Below, piece after piece: positions 33,201-45,330 of a stretch of 64,000 nucleotides of DNA. Origin of the DNA: Cinnamomum chago (Eukaryota > Streptophyta > Magnoliopsida > Laurales > Lauraceae); NCBI GenBank assembly GCA_038049695.1, contig CP142458.1, positions 60,607,501 to 60,671,500 of the forward strand, given 5' to 3'. Position 1 is the first letter of the stretch. Each line of letters opens with the position of its first letter. Position numbers and translations under genes: made by a program. Under the pieces are notes generated by a model. It had not been told where the DNA came from, ran no database searches, and saw nothing but the letters and a program-made list of their open reading frames with translations.

Positions 33201-35651
33201 GAGCCATAACCGACAGACTGATCCCCATAGAATGAAGTTTCCATACGCAACTTCTTTTCAGTGAGATACATTTCAGCCATATCACCATCATCATCCATTA
33301 GCTGCTCAATCTCATCCCTAACCTACATAAAGAAAGCCAAGAATTATTTAGACTTGAAAAGATGGATTCCATTAAAACAGCTAGACTGATGTTTCTTCCA
33401 CACATCTGTACAAGTGGCGTATGTGCATGCCACTGCTATCTGAATAGTGGGCTCAATGGCGAACGGAATATATAACAAAAACCATCCTGCTAAGAAGATC
33501 CAAACTGCAAGATTTTGATAATGGAATCTTGACTCCTGACCATTTTACTTCATTCATAATCTTCCAAATAATAATAGCAGCCAATGGATAGTCAAAATCA
33601 TATTATCCGCATAACTCCAAGTTGGACAGCTTAATTTTATACTGTAATCCATCCAATAGTGGAGCCTACGATCTCGGCAGTCAGTATTGAGAGTAGACAT
33701 GGATGTCACATTTAGGGAGGAAGATTATCAAAAAAAATCTCCAAGTTGTCCTTTAGGGGGGAGATTAGCAAAAAAATTCTCCAAATTGTACTTCTAGAGA
33801 GGTACGCACTCAAGAGAAAACTATTACACAAACAAAAAAGGGCATATGGAAACACCTTTTGAACTCTTCGTGTCAAAGCAACAAGTCTGCTTTTTAACCG
33901 ACGCACACGTTCCAAGTTTAAGGTGCTGATCTTTGATGTCAGTTCGTCTAGTAAAGGGTATGCTTCAATTTCCAGTTCTGCTGCCTGACTCAAATGGGGG
34001 AAAAAATAAGCTACTTACTTAAAAGAGCGAAAATGCTTATAAAACTCAACATCAATAAAACTTGAAATTAAAATGAACATGAACAATCAAAGCCCTTCTT
34101 TTAGATCTGTTTATGAAGAGGCAGCTCTTGCAAGTTGCAACAGATCAATCAAAGGGCATACATGCAAGAAATTATGCCAGTGCACTGTTTCAGCTTTACA
34201 TAAAATAAAGGGAAATATAAGGTGCTCTGAATAAAGTAAGTATAACACATAGCCAACATATGGTGGCAGGAAGTAATACAATGGCCGATAAGAATTAATG
34301 CAATAAAAAATTGGGCATGTTATTCATTCATCATCATCATCGAAGCCTTGTCCTAACTATTTGGGGTTGGCTTTGTGAGTTCTATTTTTAAAATCAACCC
34401 TATTGAAAGTCATGATCTTGTTAACTCCATACTGCATCATGTCTTTCCTAACTACTACATTCAAATCTTCATTGGTCCCCCCTACTCCCACCTCCTGAAG
34501 TTGTAACCTGCTGTACATTATACAGGGGCTGTTTCTAATATTTCCTGTATGTGCCCAAACCATCTCAAGTGACATTCATTGATTTTCTTTTCTGCAGGAC
34601 CTCCTCACAAGTTTCCTTTTATGAACTCATTTCCAATTTTATTCTTCCTAGCAACTCTATACATCAATCTTAGCAGCAGGTATTTTTGCTTTTCATTTTT
34701 TTGTTGATCAGAACTCATATCTTATTTACAAGTACCAACTTGGGTATAACCTAGAATTATAAATATTGCATAGAAATACATTATAACCCATCTGGATACA
34801 TCCATAATAGATTTTCTATGAATATGTATCTTGCTAGATTCAACTGCACTAAACAAAATAGTATGGTATCATTATATTTTTATGCTATTTTCTAATGACA
34901 ACAATTCCTTTATTGGAAAGAAACAGGATTTTAATCTTGTTTTATTGGATTAAGAGAGGGGTATGTTCTTTAATTTCAATTCAATCAAATTTCACTATTG
35001 CCTCTAAAACAAACCAATAAAACACCCAATAAAAATCCACCCCACACGAACCTGCCCATCAAGAAAGGTGCAGGCGGCCTCCAACGCCACTTCCAGCGCG
35101 CGAAACTCAAACGGCAGATAATCCGGCGAAGGCGTCCCACCTCCGAATCCATCGGAATAACCCAACCCAGCTCCTCCACCAACGCCTCCGCCTCCTCCCC
35201 TCCGGTTCAAATCCCCACCGTCCGTTAGCCTCCTCTGCAGCTCCACGACATACTGCAACACGTAATTATCGAGCGAGTTGAGCAACAAGACCTCATCAGC
35301 GGTGATGATGCATCGGATCTGCTCGAGATTGACGACGATGGCCTTCTCTCGGCCGAGGATGGTGGAGGGGTAGACGAAGAGGGGGTCAAGGAGGCGGAGA
35401 TCGCGGGCGGGGAGATCGCAGCGGCGCATCATGGTGAACTTATCGACCTCGATGATCTGGGAGTTGCCGGAGGTGTCGACGCGGATCCAGGAGCGGAGGC
35501 CCTGGCCGCGCTTCTTGAGGCCGAGAAAGTCCATGCCTTGGAAGAGAGGGCGGCCGGAGGCGGAAGGGCGAGAAGGGAGAGGAGGGTCTCTAGGGTTTAT
35601 AGTAGATGATGAGGGCTTTGGAGGGAGGAGAGGGTCTTTCAGGTCCGCCAT
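30236..35651 (-). CDS. MRS2: MRS2/CorA-type magnesium transporter, five exons, 446 residues
   Basis: Exons on the minus strand: 35651-35052, 33984-33856, 33322-32990, 32898-32851 and 30466-30236. All junctions are GT-AG in phase 0. The 446-residue product is close to the roughly 440 residues of Arabidopsis MRS2-1 and MRS2-10. The N-terminal cytosolic part includes LKKRGQGLRSWIRVDTSG and a Gly-rich insert (near 155-170). The helical region AAELEIEAYPLLDELTSKIS, RRVQKVRDEIEQLMDDDGDM, then LLEAYFVVIDSTLNKLTSLK is diagnostic of plant MRS2. Exon 5 gives TM1 (about 381-401), the signature GMN at 402-404 and TM2 (about 419-439), ending KYRRLMPL. The family moves Mg2+ through a pentameric channel in vacuolar, plastid, ER or plasma membranes; the location of this member is not evident. 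It is complete, with no frame damage. Introns 1 and 4 hold repeat DNA. Confidence 0.96.
31042..31244. repeat. Direct repeat, 70 bp identical, in MRS2 intron 4
   Basis: 31058-31127 and 31175-31244 are identical (starting AAAAAGGTCTTTCAAATC). A similar but imperfect lead-in (TTGAAAAGT(G/C)CTT) precedes each, giving a period of 117 bp. Confidence 0.95.
32271..32364. repeat. Tandem repeat, two units of about 47 bp, in MRS2 intron 4
   Basis: GAGTTAACACTGATTGATTC at 32271 recurs as GAGTTAACACTGACTGATAC at 32319. The units share the continuation to TTCAAATGTGAA, with a few substitutions. Confidence 0.88.
32455..32480. repeat. (TTTA)n microsatellite in MRS2 intron 4
   Basis: About six ATTT units in a row. 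Confidence 0.9.
34326..34575 (-). mobile_element. RTE-type LINE 3' end in MRS2 intron 1
   Basis: On the minus strand the piece reads LEMVWAHTG in one frame and LRWFGHIQ in another, like the RWFGHVQR end of RTE-type reverse transcriptase ORFs. It closes with CCAAATAGTTAGGACAAGGC and a GATGATGATGATG tail, the usual plant RTE 3' terminus. Related tails lie at 55098, 56752 and 61386. Confidence 0.7.
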
Positions 35652-37600
35652 TAGAGAAGGAGGAGGAGAAATGGAAGGAAGGGAAGGTTGCAGGGATGGT
35701 GTTTGATGAAATTCCTGAACGGAAACAGAGTGTATGAAAGAGAATAAAGAGAGGTTAGGATTTGAGTGTGGAGTGGGATACCATTTTGGTATTTATTGCG
35801 TACGTAAGCGGATTTGGAAATGTTGGGAATTCAGTGTCCATTGGGCCCTCCAAAGAGGATATCAGGCCCGGCCTTCAAAAGCTTGCAAGATGTGAGGGTT
35901 TTTTTTTTTTTTTTTGCATGATATCAATTGAGATCCGTAGGATATTTTTGCAAGGTTGTAAATGTGTATCTAATTGTTCTAGTATTTGATGTTTCTAATT
36001 TTAAATAAAGTGGATATGAAACTTATTTTTGGTTTTAAAAGAAACTGAAATTTGAATTTGATCAAAGCATGTCGGATTTGGATTCTGGTACTATTATGTT
36101 TTGATTCGGGTTTTATTATGTTTTGACTTGAGGGTCTAGTTGTAATACGGATAAATTTTTCATAAGAAATTAAGTTTGGATTTTGAAATTCATTTGAGTT
36201 TCAATTAGAATTTAAAGAGTTCCAAATGATGTCTTCAAGAAATAGAATTCCAAGATGCTAATGCTAAAAAGCATTTTGAATTTCATAATTCAGAGAATTA
36301 TGCTAGGCAAAATGAGTTTTTCTTGATCAGCTCTATAAATTTCAACATCCATGACCCAATCAAATAAGGAATTGTGGGACACAACCCTTGCATTTTTGTC
36401 AATTTCTTACTAAATAGATCCCGCATTTACAAATTCTTCTCAAACCAAGATGATTTTTGGAATTTCATGCTAGTAAGGACTTTGAGTTCCATGTGGGAAT
36501 AACATTTTTAGAAGGAAAGCATATTATTAACCTTCTTTTATCCCCAAAACCAATTTAAAAATCACTTTATGGGCCTCACCGATCAAATATTGATGGTGGG
36601 GTACCTTCTTTTGATGGTTTAGTCGCTTGAGAGAAAGTTGGAATTGATCTTGAGGTTCTTTTCTCTAGATTCTCATATGACCCAAGTTTCAACTTGATCT
36701 TGATGATCATAAATATTTAAAGAATCTAGGTTTTCAGTAATTCAAAATTTATATAAACCCTTCTTTTTTAACCATCCATGGATAAAGATAGTTGAAATAG
36801 GCCCCACTAGGTCGTTTGGATTGAACTTAATAATCTCTCTTTAAATAATTCCCTAAAGGGAAAAATTTGAAAAGTGACATAAGGGCATTTTTGTTCTTCT
36901 TAAAAAAAAAACTTGATTGCAAAAAATATGGAAAGATATAATTATACTCTTTTGAAATATTCAAATCTTCATGTGCCCTTTTTTTTTAAATGAACTAAAA
37001 GTATACTATTTTGAAAATTTCCTTATTTAAAATTTAAATGGGAAATTCTCAAAAAAGGTATAAAGCTTTTGGGATCATTTTCAAAAAATTACATTAATTA
37101 AGATTTGAATATATCTAAAATGTATAAAAGTCTCCACAATTGATTCACTGAAGTCTCCTCCATAAGAAACTCCTGGGAAATGAAAAAAACACCCTAATGT
37201 TATTTGTTATTTTTCAAATTTACCTTTCATAAATTATTTTTGAGAAATGATCAAGTCCAACCCAAATGACCTAGTGGACCCTTGCTCGAACTATCATTAT
37301 GCATGAATGGTTACAAAAAAGGACTCCAAATGACTAAAAAGCTATTTTGTCATAATAGAAAGGTATTTTTTCATTCTACAAAAAGATTTATGGAGAGGAT
37401 TTGACTGAAAGAATTGTGAAAAACTTATATATATTATTTGAAATATTCAAATTTTTGGTACTTTTTCAGAAATGAGCCAAAGAATTTATAATGTTTTTGA
37501 AAATTTCCAAGAAATTCTCATAACTCTAAAATTCTACAAGAAGCGGGCCCATATCCGTCCCATAACCCTTTCTTTTAAGGGATTTTTATGAAAAAGATTA
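35652..37600. other. MRS2 upstream region and AT-rich intergenic DNA
   Basis: 35652-35780 is purine-rich and probably holds the 5' leader and promoter of MRS2, with a poly-T run at 35899-35915. Beyond it no gene or repeat is recognised. Confidence 0.45.
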
Positions 37601-38104
37601 GGGTTTTTGACATATTAATCCTCTTTAAACTTGATTTTATCAATCTCATGACTGAAATTCCGATAATGTCATCAGAGTCGTTTGACTTTGGTTAACATTT
37701 TTTAGGACTTTTTTGTATCATATCATGTGATATCATGGGATTTATTAGTTTCAATATCATATACTTTTTTCCACTAGCAAGTGAATTTGTTTTTTAAAGG
37801 ACATAAAAAATGGCATTTTATGAAAAGTAAATACACATCTGACTACCATTTCTCAGGTTCTATCATTAAAAAAAAAAAAAAAACCCTTTCTTTAAGACGA
37901 CATCATGGGATAGTCCTATAATATCATGGGATTTATCCATTTCTGTGACATGAACTGTTTCCATGATATCATGGGATTTGGGGCAAGAGTATTTAAAAAA
38001 AAAATGTTGACTTGAGTCAAGTGACTCTGGTGTGACGTTATCTAAACTTGGATCATGAAATTGGCAAAATCGAGTTTAAGGAGAGACTAATATGTCAAAA
38101 CCCC
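37601..38104. mobile_element. Inverted-repeat MITE, about 504 bp
   Basis: GGGTTTTTGACATATTAATC at 37601 is repeated, inverted, at the right end (complement GGGGTTTTGACATATTAGTC at 38104). The arms continue for about 100 bp with mismatches, sharing a GATAATGTCA...CAGAGTC(G/A)(T/C)TTGACT pattern. Inside, ATCATGGGATTTAT recurs in both orientations. I found no convincing target duplication, so the superfamily is open. Confidence 0.75.
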
Positions 38105-38196
38105 AAAAAACTAGCCTTAAATACTGATTAGATGAATTGATTATGAAAAACACAGAGCTAATGGATTAGGGTGCAATAAATTTATTTTTGACATAA

Positions 38197-38535
38197 TTAC
38201 TCTTGTGACAATATCGATATTTGTTTAAAGATATCGTCTATCCACTTGATACTCATTTTGCATATATCCCGCCTGCTAGAATCCGATGTTTTAGTTACTG
38301 CATCTTGATTTTCAATTAAGTTTTTCTTAATATTGAATACTATGAGAGCAAATACACGCTTTGAAGGGATGAATTCATCATATCTATCGGAATAATAGAC
38401 ATTTAAATGACTCATCTTCTCTGAATATCCCAATGTTGAGATGCTACTGTCTATTAGTTTTCTACTTGCTTTCAATGAAATGAAAATCTTCTCTTTTCCA
38501 AGCTCCTTAAAGCCTTTGGTAGTGTTGATTGTCAT
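38197..38535 (-). other. Unassigned 112-codon open frame
   Basis: The frame starts MTINTTKGFKELGKEKIF and ends KQISILSQE. It is Ser/Lys/Ile-rich without a membrane segment or motif that I recognise. It could be a fragment of a retrotransposon gag-like protein or chance. It lies 92 bp right of the MITE. Confidence 0.25.
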
Positions 38536-39124
38536 TGATCTTCCTCTTTTGTATCTTAAAAGTCTTTTCTAATCCGACTCTTTTTGTTGAAAAAATTTAC
38601 GTCCCAGTTGATGGTTATCAATTTTGACATTAACTAATCCAAAATGGGTTTGGTTGATTGTGATGTTGAAGCTAGTAGCATGTCTTCCTTTCTCCTCTTC
38701 ATTTTGTGGTTATTCTTCCTTTGTCTTCCTTTTTTGTTTATATATTTTTTTCCCAAAAGAGTTGAATTTGTTAATGCATTCGTCCCTTTCAAGCATTTAT
38801 CTCTTCTTTTTGGCTTTGACATTCAAAGAAATTACATTGAAAACTAAGATGGAGAAATTAAAACATCAATTCTAATAGGCAACATATATGGAAATTTAGT
38901 GTTAGGTGGATAATGATATCGTTATACAGAACCAATAGTGTCATGAGGGTAATTTTGAACAAGAAAAAAGCACTATACCCTAATCCGTCAATTCTGTGTT
39001 TTTTTTTTAATTATCAATTCAGCTAATTAGTGTTTGAGGCTAAATCTTTCATAAGATCCCTTCTTTTAAAAGAGATATACATCCAAAGGTTCGTTCATGG
39101 GGCAACAAGCAAAGAGATGTTTGT
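38536..39124. other. AT-rich intergenic DNA
   Basis: No gene or clear repeat was recognised. Confidence 0.35.
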
Positions 39125-39129
39125 TGCAT

Positions 39130-39300
39130 GTAGGACTATCAAAAGGTTGGGCTGGGGTAACCCTCTATTCTACCCTCATATATGCGGGCTAGGCCGGAGG
39201 CAAGCCAAAGCCCTCAAAACCTTCGATGGGCCTACAATATCGAAGCCCTTACCCTACCCTCAAGGGTCAGGGTCAGGCTAGGGCCGAAAAAAATAATTCT
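39130..39300. mobile_element. hAT-like MITE fragment (left end)
   Basis: TAGGACTATCAAAAGGTTGG resembles a TAGGGCTGTCAAA hAT end. GGGCTAGGCCGG and CAGGGTCAGGCTAGGGCCG follow. A matching right-end type (GATTGATAGCCATA) occurs at 44190-44203. Confidence 0.45.
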
Positions 39301-39323
39301 TTTTATATTATTATATATAATAA

Positions 39324-39357
39324 CTAGTGTGAGAGGGCTGTGCCCAACACGGGCCAA
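39324..39357 (-). mobile_element. Helitron-like 3' terminus, copy 3
   Basis: On the minus strand, GGCCCGTGTTGGGC (a hairpin with GCCC/GGGC stem) is followed by ACAGCCCTCTCACA and CTAG ending at 39324, then T. This fits the Helitron hairpin-spacer-CTRR-T pattern. The upstream sequence begins with poly-T on that strand and does not match copies 1 and 2. Confidence 0.5.
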
Positions 39358-40148
39358 AAAAAAAAAAAAAAAGATTTGTAAAGGAAGCAAGACGAGGGAA
39401 GAAGTAAGGGAAATATAAAGATTTGGACTGATTAGGTGGCCCATAATGATATAGTGCTAGCCTAGTGGTCAGGATTAAAAAAAATTAACAACACTAAGCT
39501 ATACAATTTTATGTTAATATATTAATTTAATTAAAGCCAAATTAATGATGGAGAACATTCCAATCGTTGCCAAAATTATTGTATTTAACAATCTAAGATA
39601 ATAACACTAAAACTATAACATGAATCTTTATTAGTATATTTAACTATAAAATCTAATGTTATTTTAATTTTAGTTTTAATATTAATAGTAATGTTAAGTA
39701 AAAATTAATTTAAAATACTGCTATGGAAATATGAACAGTAATTTACATTACATCTTATATCATGTTTATTTCTTGTTCTCCGGCCATGGATCATTAGTGG
39801 ATTGCATGCTGGATCATAAATAAGGGAAGAAATAAATAATAAAATAAATCCATCTCATCATAAGAACAAAAACAAAAAACCCAACTCACGGAATCTGAAG
39901 AAGAAAGATTACAATACTAAACATTCAGATCCATAAAACATATATTTAAATTCTCTTGAGTACTGGAGATTTGTTGCAGGAAGTTGGTAAGAAGACTTTC
40001 GATCACATACTACCCTTCAAAGAAAAAAGAAGCCATTGGATCACACTTGTTGTCATTAATTAGTAATGGTAGGCCCCACTTGTAAATAAAAATAACTATA
40101 TGCAGGTCTTATATATCTCATAAGATAGTATTAGTTATATATCTCACT
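39358..40148. other. AT-rich intergenic DNA
   Basis: No gene or clear repeat was recognised. Confidence 0.35.
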
Positions 40149-40254
40149 GGGGAGTTTACTCGACTTCCCTCTTGACCTGGAGGGATTAGTCTAGCCCAAA
40201 GGGTTGAGAACCCTTCGATAGCCAAAAAAAAAAGAAAAAAAAAGAAAAAAAAAA
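40149..40254 (+). mobile_element. tRNA-derived SINE, copy 3, 5' truncated
   Basis: Only the body is left: GGGGAGTTTACTCGACTTCC and GCCCAAAGGGTTGAGAACCC, then a poly-A tail interrupted by single G. The tRNA-like head is missing. Confidence 0.82.
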
Positions 40255-40676
40255 TATACACCATAGGAATGACTAAGTGGTGTGTGTGTGGGTGGGTGGG
40301 AGTAGCTCAATTCCAATTGGTTGGATTATAAATGCGGTATAACTCATCGCCTTGTGGGTTTTAATTTAGCTACATGTATGGTAAAAAAAAAAAAAAAGGT
40401 GGAGACATTGATAGGGGAGAGAAAGAAGGGATTGTGTGTAGGAAAAATAGCTAGGTGTTGAAGGGGAGAGAAAATAAGGCTTGTCTATATTTAGAGGGAA
40501 TCTAATTGACATAAAAAGAAATATTAAGACTCTTAACTAAACACAAAAACAACTTTAACCCAAAACATGTGCCCACATGTTCCTTGGAACAACCCACCTC
40601 ACATGAGAGAAGAATTAGGGAAGAAGAATCCTAAATGCATTAGATTTAAAAAAAAAAGTAAGAGCATGTTTCATAA

Positions 40677-41040
40677 CTAGCAACAAATGCCCGTGCTGAG
40701 CTCGGGCCAAGACAGAGATATAATAAATTATTATAATAATTAAAACTATAAAAGAAAAATCCACTATTATTATTTTTAAGAATTTTTAGAAGAAAATAAA
40801 GTGGAAAAAGACCTTAAGATTTTATGGTAAAAGAAAGAAATTATCGTGAAAAATAATAATAAGAATCTTGTAATATCACATATTACAATAATCTTGTAAT
40901 CTTGTAAATCTTTGTAAATTGAAAAAATGCATGGGTTGAAAGTCCCTACTAAAAAAGAGAAAGTTCTGGATGGAGGCAAAAAGAAAAAATGATACCATTC
41001 AAAGAAGGAAAAAAAAAAAATGAGAAAAGAAAAAAATATG
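40677..41040 (-). mobile_element. Helitron-like 3' part, copy 2
   Basis: Read on the minus strand, it matches 28290-28636 over about 350 bp (for example GAATGGTATCATTTTTTC and AATTATTATAATAATTTA). It ends with a GCCCG...CGGGC hairpin, ATTTGTTG and CTAG at 40677, followed by T. Copy 2 has a short extra stretch near 40870-40905. Sequence beyond about 41040 differs from copy 1. Confidence 0.75.
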
Positions 41041-43980
41041 CGTCCATTAATATTAGTCATAAGAAATGCATTCAAATTTTTATTACCCATTGCTAATTTC
41101 AAAGCCCAATGAATTCAACTCCTTTGATGATAGGATCATTGAGACCTCATAAATGGAGTTCTTGTTGCCGTCAAATTTATTATGTCTAAAATACATAATA
41201 AAAATAAAGAAAAAATAAAAGAAATTTCAAGCTTTATGGTGGATAGTACTTTCAAACCCATCATCAAACCCAAGCAAGACGACCTGTGTAATTAAAGAAA
41301 TTTCAAATGCCATCGGTAATAAAAGGATATGGGACCATTGCCCACTATCGTCATTCCAATGAAAATCGATGTCCTGTGCTGCTGTGCCCATTGAGGCCCG
41401 TCGGGCCAACTTAGCATGCATGGGCAAGGCACAAAACTTTTTAATTTATTTGAAATTAGTTGAGTATTTTACTTCAAACATTCTTTTAAAATTAGAAGAA
41501 TAAACCTATAATAAAAAAATAAAATTAAGAAAAACACCACAAAAATACAATATAAAAACATAAGTGCATAAACAATCCAATGATAGAAATAGTTTAAATG
41601 GAGAGATTTAGGGAGGAGATTTGGGAGGTGTAGTGGCCCACATTAAACCCAAAGCTAGTTAAAAGGGTGTTAATTGAAAGGGTTCCATGGGGCAGTTAAG
41701 ATCATACACATTTGCATATCAATTGTTGGTATGAGAATTAATAGTTTCAATCCTAACCCAATTTGTTGCCGCCCTAAACTCAATCCATTGCCGGCCTTAG
41801 TACTGCCTCATATCTACTAACCCAATCCAAACTTGATCCGTAATTCAAGTTTCAGTTAGTTTCCCTATTGAAATATAATTAATGGACTCAATCTTTAATG
41901 AGATAGAACTCACCCTAAGATGCATGGGTTCTAAACTGTAAAACTAATAGGAATATGCATATTAACAAAGACAAAAGAGCTTTAAATAAGGCACATAGTT
42001 TGACATATATCTCTTGAAAGAACCCAAAATTAAGAAATAAATAATAAGTAAGCATAATAAAGTTATCCCTAAAATTTATAGGCATTCCTACAAACGTTTT
42101 CCATTATAGTGGCCCACAATCTCTTTCATGATATATGGTGTCTATAACCCTTGAGAGCTGTTATTTAGAACCCAGTTGATCTTTAATGGATAGTTCTTGA
42201 AATCAAATATCTTAGGTAGGTGTGATAAGGATGGAAGAGGTTGTTCAAAAGAAATTACAAGAGATATGATAAAGATGGGAATTTGTTATTTTTATAAAAT
42301 TGAATGAAATGGAGAGATTTAGGGAGGTGATTTGAAGAAGAGAATTCAAATGGAGATTTAGGGAGGATATTTGTTTCAAATGAGTGTAGTGGCCTACATC
42401 AAAGTCTGTTATATTTTTTTCATCTATATTTTTCTGAGAGGAGAGACTTTTTAGGGATAAGGTGGCACCTCTCACAGCCCACCTCCCCCTTTCCTTTAAT
42501 ATATATAATAGGCGAGGAATCCATAGATCTGATAATTCTTCACTACCTCTGGAACAAGAATTTCTCGTTAGGGATTTATATAGTCGTGGATCTCACATTG
42601 ATATTAGTGTGTATCGATGCATATATAGTTAAGAAAAATAAGGTTCGGCGTGCAAATCCACTTAAGTGAGGATTTTCAATTCTTATGGGAGGTGGTCTGG
42701 TTTGAAAGTCTTAACAAATAAAGATTTCCATTCGTTTAAATCTTCAGAAATTTACAATTCCCAAACATGGATTTACCATAACTTTAAATAAACAAAAAAT
42801 CTTTTCCTTAAAGATTTGGTTGCTAAATGTGACCTAAGTGATACATGAGTTATCCATATGGATTGGGTGGGGTGTGCCAACTGTCATCATGAAACCTCAA
42901 AAGGGAGCGCTATGTGTCGCTCTCCCATGAAGATGGGAGCTGCTTTAATATATATATATAATATTTTTTTTATACTATGATACTATCTCTCCTTTGTTCG
43001 AGCTACATGCAATGCAAAAGTCAAATTTTTGTGTCATTTCTAAAAGAATGCATGAAACAAGTTACTTTATCCTCATATAAAAATATTATTTATGTTTATG
43101 ATAAAATGAAATAAGCTAATTTGATAGTATCGTGACATGAAATTAGGACATGGATGATACTATTAAAGACCTTAGCACACGTACACTAGCAGTAGTTACA
43201 TAGTTTAAGTAATGTGCACACTAGTCGTAGTTACATAGTTGTAGTCTTTTTTTACTAGTTCATGTACCACATTTTTTATAAAGCAATAATATGAACCATC
43301 AAAGCCTGTTTGACAAGTATCACCCGTTTCAATTAAATTTATTTACTATAAAAGTCATTAGAACTTTTCTAAATAAACTATTTAGTATGTGTGGATAAAA
43401 AAAAACACATTAATTAGGCCACTTTTGAATTAACATTAACCCTAACTTGTAATTCTTTGTAACATCTCCTTTGGGTTTAATAACAAAATAATTAAACTTT
43501 GCCTACCTAAGCTAAATGAAAAATAATTTGATGCATTTGAACATGGGCCAGAGTCACAAACTTTAACTCCATATGTGGGGTCCACTTGAATAAAACAATA
43601 ATCATGGAAGTAAAGGGAAAGAGAGAAATTGACGTTGATCAATGACTAGTGCTACATCTAAACCCCACTCAATGATGATGTTGATGGTCATCTATCTAAA
43701 CAATTAAACATCAGTAGTATACATTAATAGTGAAAATCAGTCTAATCAATAACAACTTGAATTCCCCTTTTATTGAAGATTACGTCACTGTTGGGCAAAT
43801 GTAGAATCAAATATAGGTAACAATATTAGGATCTTTGGGGACATACATATAAAAAGAATCTACCTAAGCTTCGGTTATTATTTTTTGACAAAATATTACG
43901 GCTTTGTCATTAATTGCTAATCAGAGGGGGTTCTTTATATTTCTTTTGGTAAAAAAAATCCTATATATCTATTATATTAT
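41041..43980. other. AT-rich intergenic DNA
   Basis: No gene is recognised. GGAGAGATTTAGGGAGGAG near 41599 recurs near 42310 and 42350, indicating small repeats. (AT)n lies near 42950, and CAGTAGTTACATAGTT repeats imperfectly near 43190 and 43225. Confidence 0.4.
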
Positions 43981-43989
43981 ACATATTAT

Positions 43990-44203
43990 TTATTTTACAT
44001 TTTAATAGACAAAGGGCCGGGCCAACCCCACTCGGGCCGACTAAGTAAAGCCTTAACTCAGTCTTGAAGGTTGTAGGCCTTTCAAAATTGGACCTTACCC
44101 TACCATCAGGCTTTAAGACAAAAAGAAAAACCCTCATTTTGCGGGCTTTTGAGGGATGAGCCGGGCTGAGACCCCTCGTTAAAGGGTCAGATTGATAGCC
44201 ATA
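43990..44203. mobile_element. hAT-like MITE fragment (right end)
   Basis: GGGCCGGGCC and CTCGGGCCG motifs, GAGCCGGGCTGAG and a final AGATTGATAGCCATA resemble the right end of the element type begun at 39130. No complete TIR pair is seen. Confidence 0.4.
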
Positions 44204-44641
44204 GATACAAGCACAAATGTGAAGGATCTAAGAATTACTTTGCCATCCTTCCTCGGCCCTTCTTGCAGCTCAACAGATTTTTGCGTGAATCGGCCTATCT
44301 GTCTCTGTTTTATGGCATTGTTGTGACAATCTCTACGATCCCATGTTCGACCAAAAAGTTTTTCTTCATCCTCTTCTCTCTTTCTCCCAATATTATGTAC
44401 TTTATCCCTTCCTTAGATTGTATTTTGGGATCTCTTTTCGTAAGGAATTCCAATAAGATATAGTTAATCTTGTAGAGTTGGTAGCTTGCTGGGGAATTGC
44501 AAGAAAGAATCTGGTTGTAATGAATCTCCCTTCTGTATTGATTGTGGCTTTTCTGATGATTGGAATTCGTTTTGGGTTTTCAGATGGATACGAGAGGGAG
44601 AGGGAGAGGGAGAGGGAGAGAGGGAGAGAGCATTTTCATAC
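44204..44641. other. Intergenic DNA with a GAGAGG tract
   Basis: No recognisable gene. 44590-44632 is a (GAGAGG)n purine run. Confidence 0.45.
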
Positions 44642-44735
44642 TTTTTTTTTTTGGCTTGGTGGCCAGGACGCAGGAAGTAAAGGGCTCCCACCGAGCGGAC
44701 GCCTTATCCACAAGGCCAGCTCTCTATACCCGCGC
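44642..44735 (-). mobile_element. tRNA-like SINE fragment (second family)
   Basis: On the minus strand, GCTGGCCTTGTGGATAAGGC (44720 downward) resembles the 5' half of an arginine tRNA (GGCCTAATGGATAAGGCG), followed by GTCCGCTCGGTGGGAGCC and a poly-A tail. No B box is visible, so the element is truncated or recombined. Confidence 0.45.
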
Positions 44736-45330
44736 ATTTTCATTCTTGATGACTTGAACACTTTGACCAAAAACATATTGCACTAGTTAAATTGTGATTT
44801 CTACAATAATAATTATGGAAATTGAAACCATTTGCTAAGTTAATAACAGGTTTTGTCTCTGCATGTTGTCAAAATTAAAGGAACTACTTTTTCACGAAAC
44901 TCATTGCGTTTCATTAGGAAAAAAAACCGTCATAAATTATCTGAATAGAATTCCAATCCATTCAAAATTCAAACTCTAACTCATTCAAATTCAAATCATT
45001 TCCTAAGATCTCTAATCCATGTTGCATGTAGGCTGAATGCAAAGACCACTTAAATGTAATGTCGATTTCATTCCCAAATTTTGATATCTGGGACAATCCC
45101 AATTCATGTAGGCTGATTTTAATCTACTGTGTCCTCTCTCAGTGTCAAAATGTAAAGGCGATTTCAACACACAGTGATGTCATTTTCATATACTAATATC
45201 TGGACCAACGCCAGCTCACTTCTAATTAATAGCTATTCATCCTCTCTTGATGAATAAAAACGACTAACAAAAATAAATATTTTTTTTCATTATCGCCCGA
45301 TCTTAGCATGAGTGTGTTTTGCTAGTTATT
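44736..45330. other. AT-rich intergenic DNA
   Basis: No gene or clear repeat was recognised. A TTCATGTAGGCTGA-like block recurs near 45026 and 45103. Confidence 0.35.

Noticed and set aside
35004-35706. Plus-strand frames opposite MRS2 exon 1
   Set aside because: Shadow frames of GC-rich exon 1. The minus-strand exon has clear family matches.
44464-44786. Frames with (ER)n or (SP)n repeats
   Set aside because: Products of the GAGAGG tract and SINE fragment.
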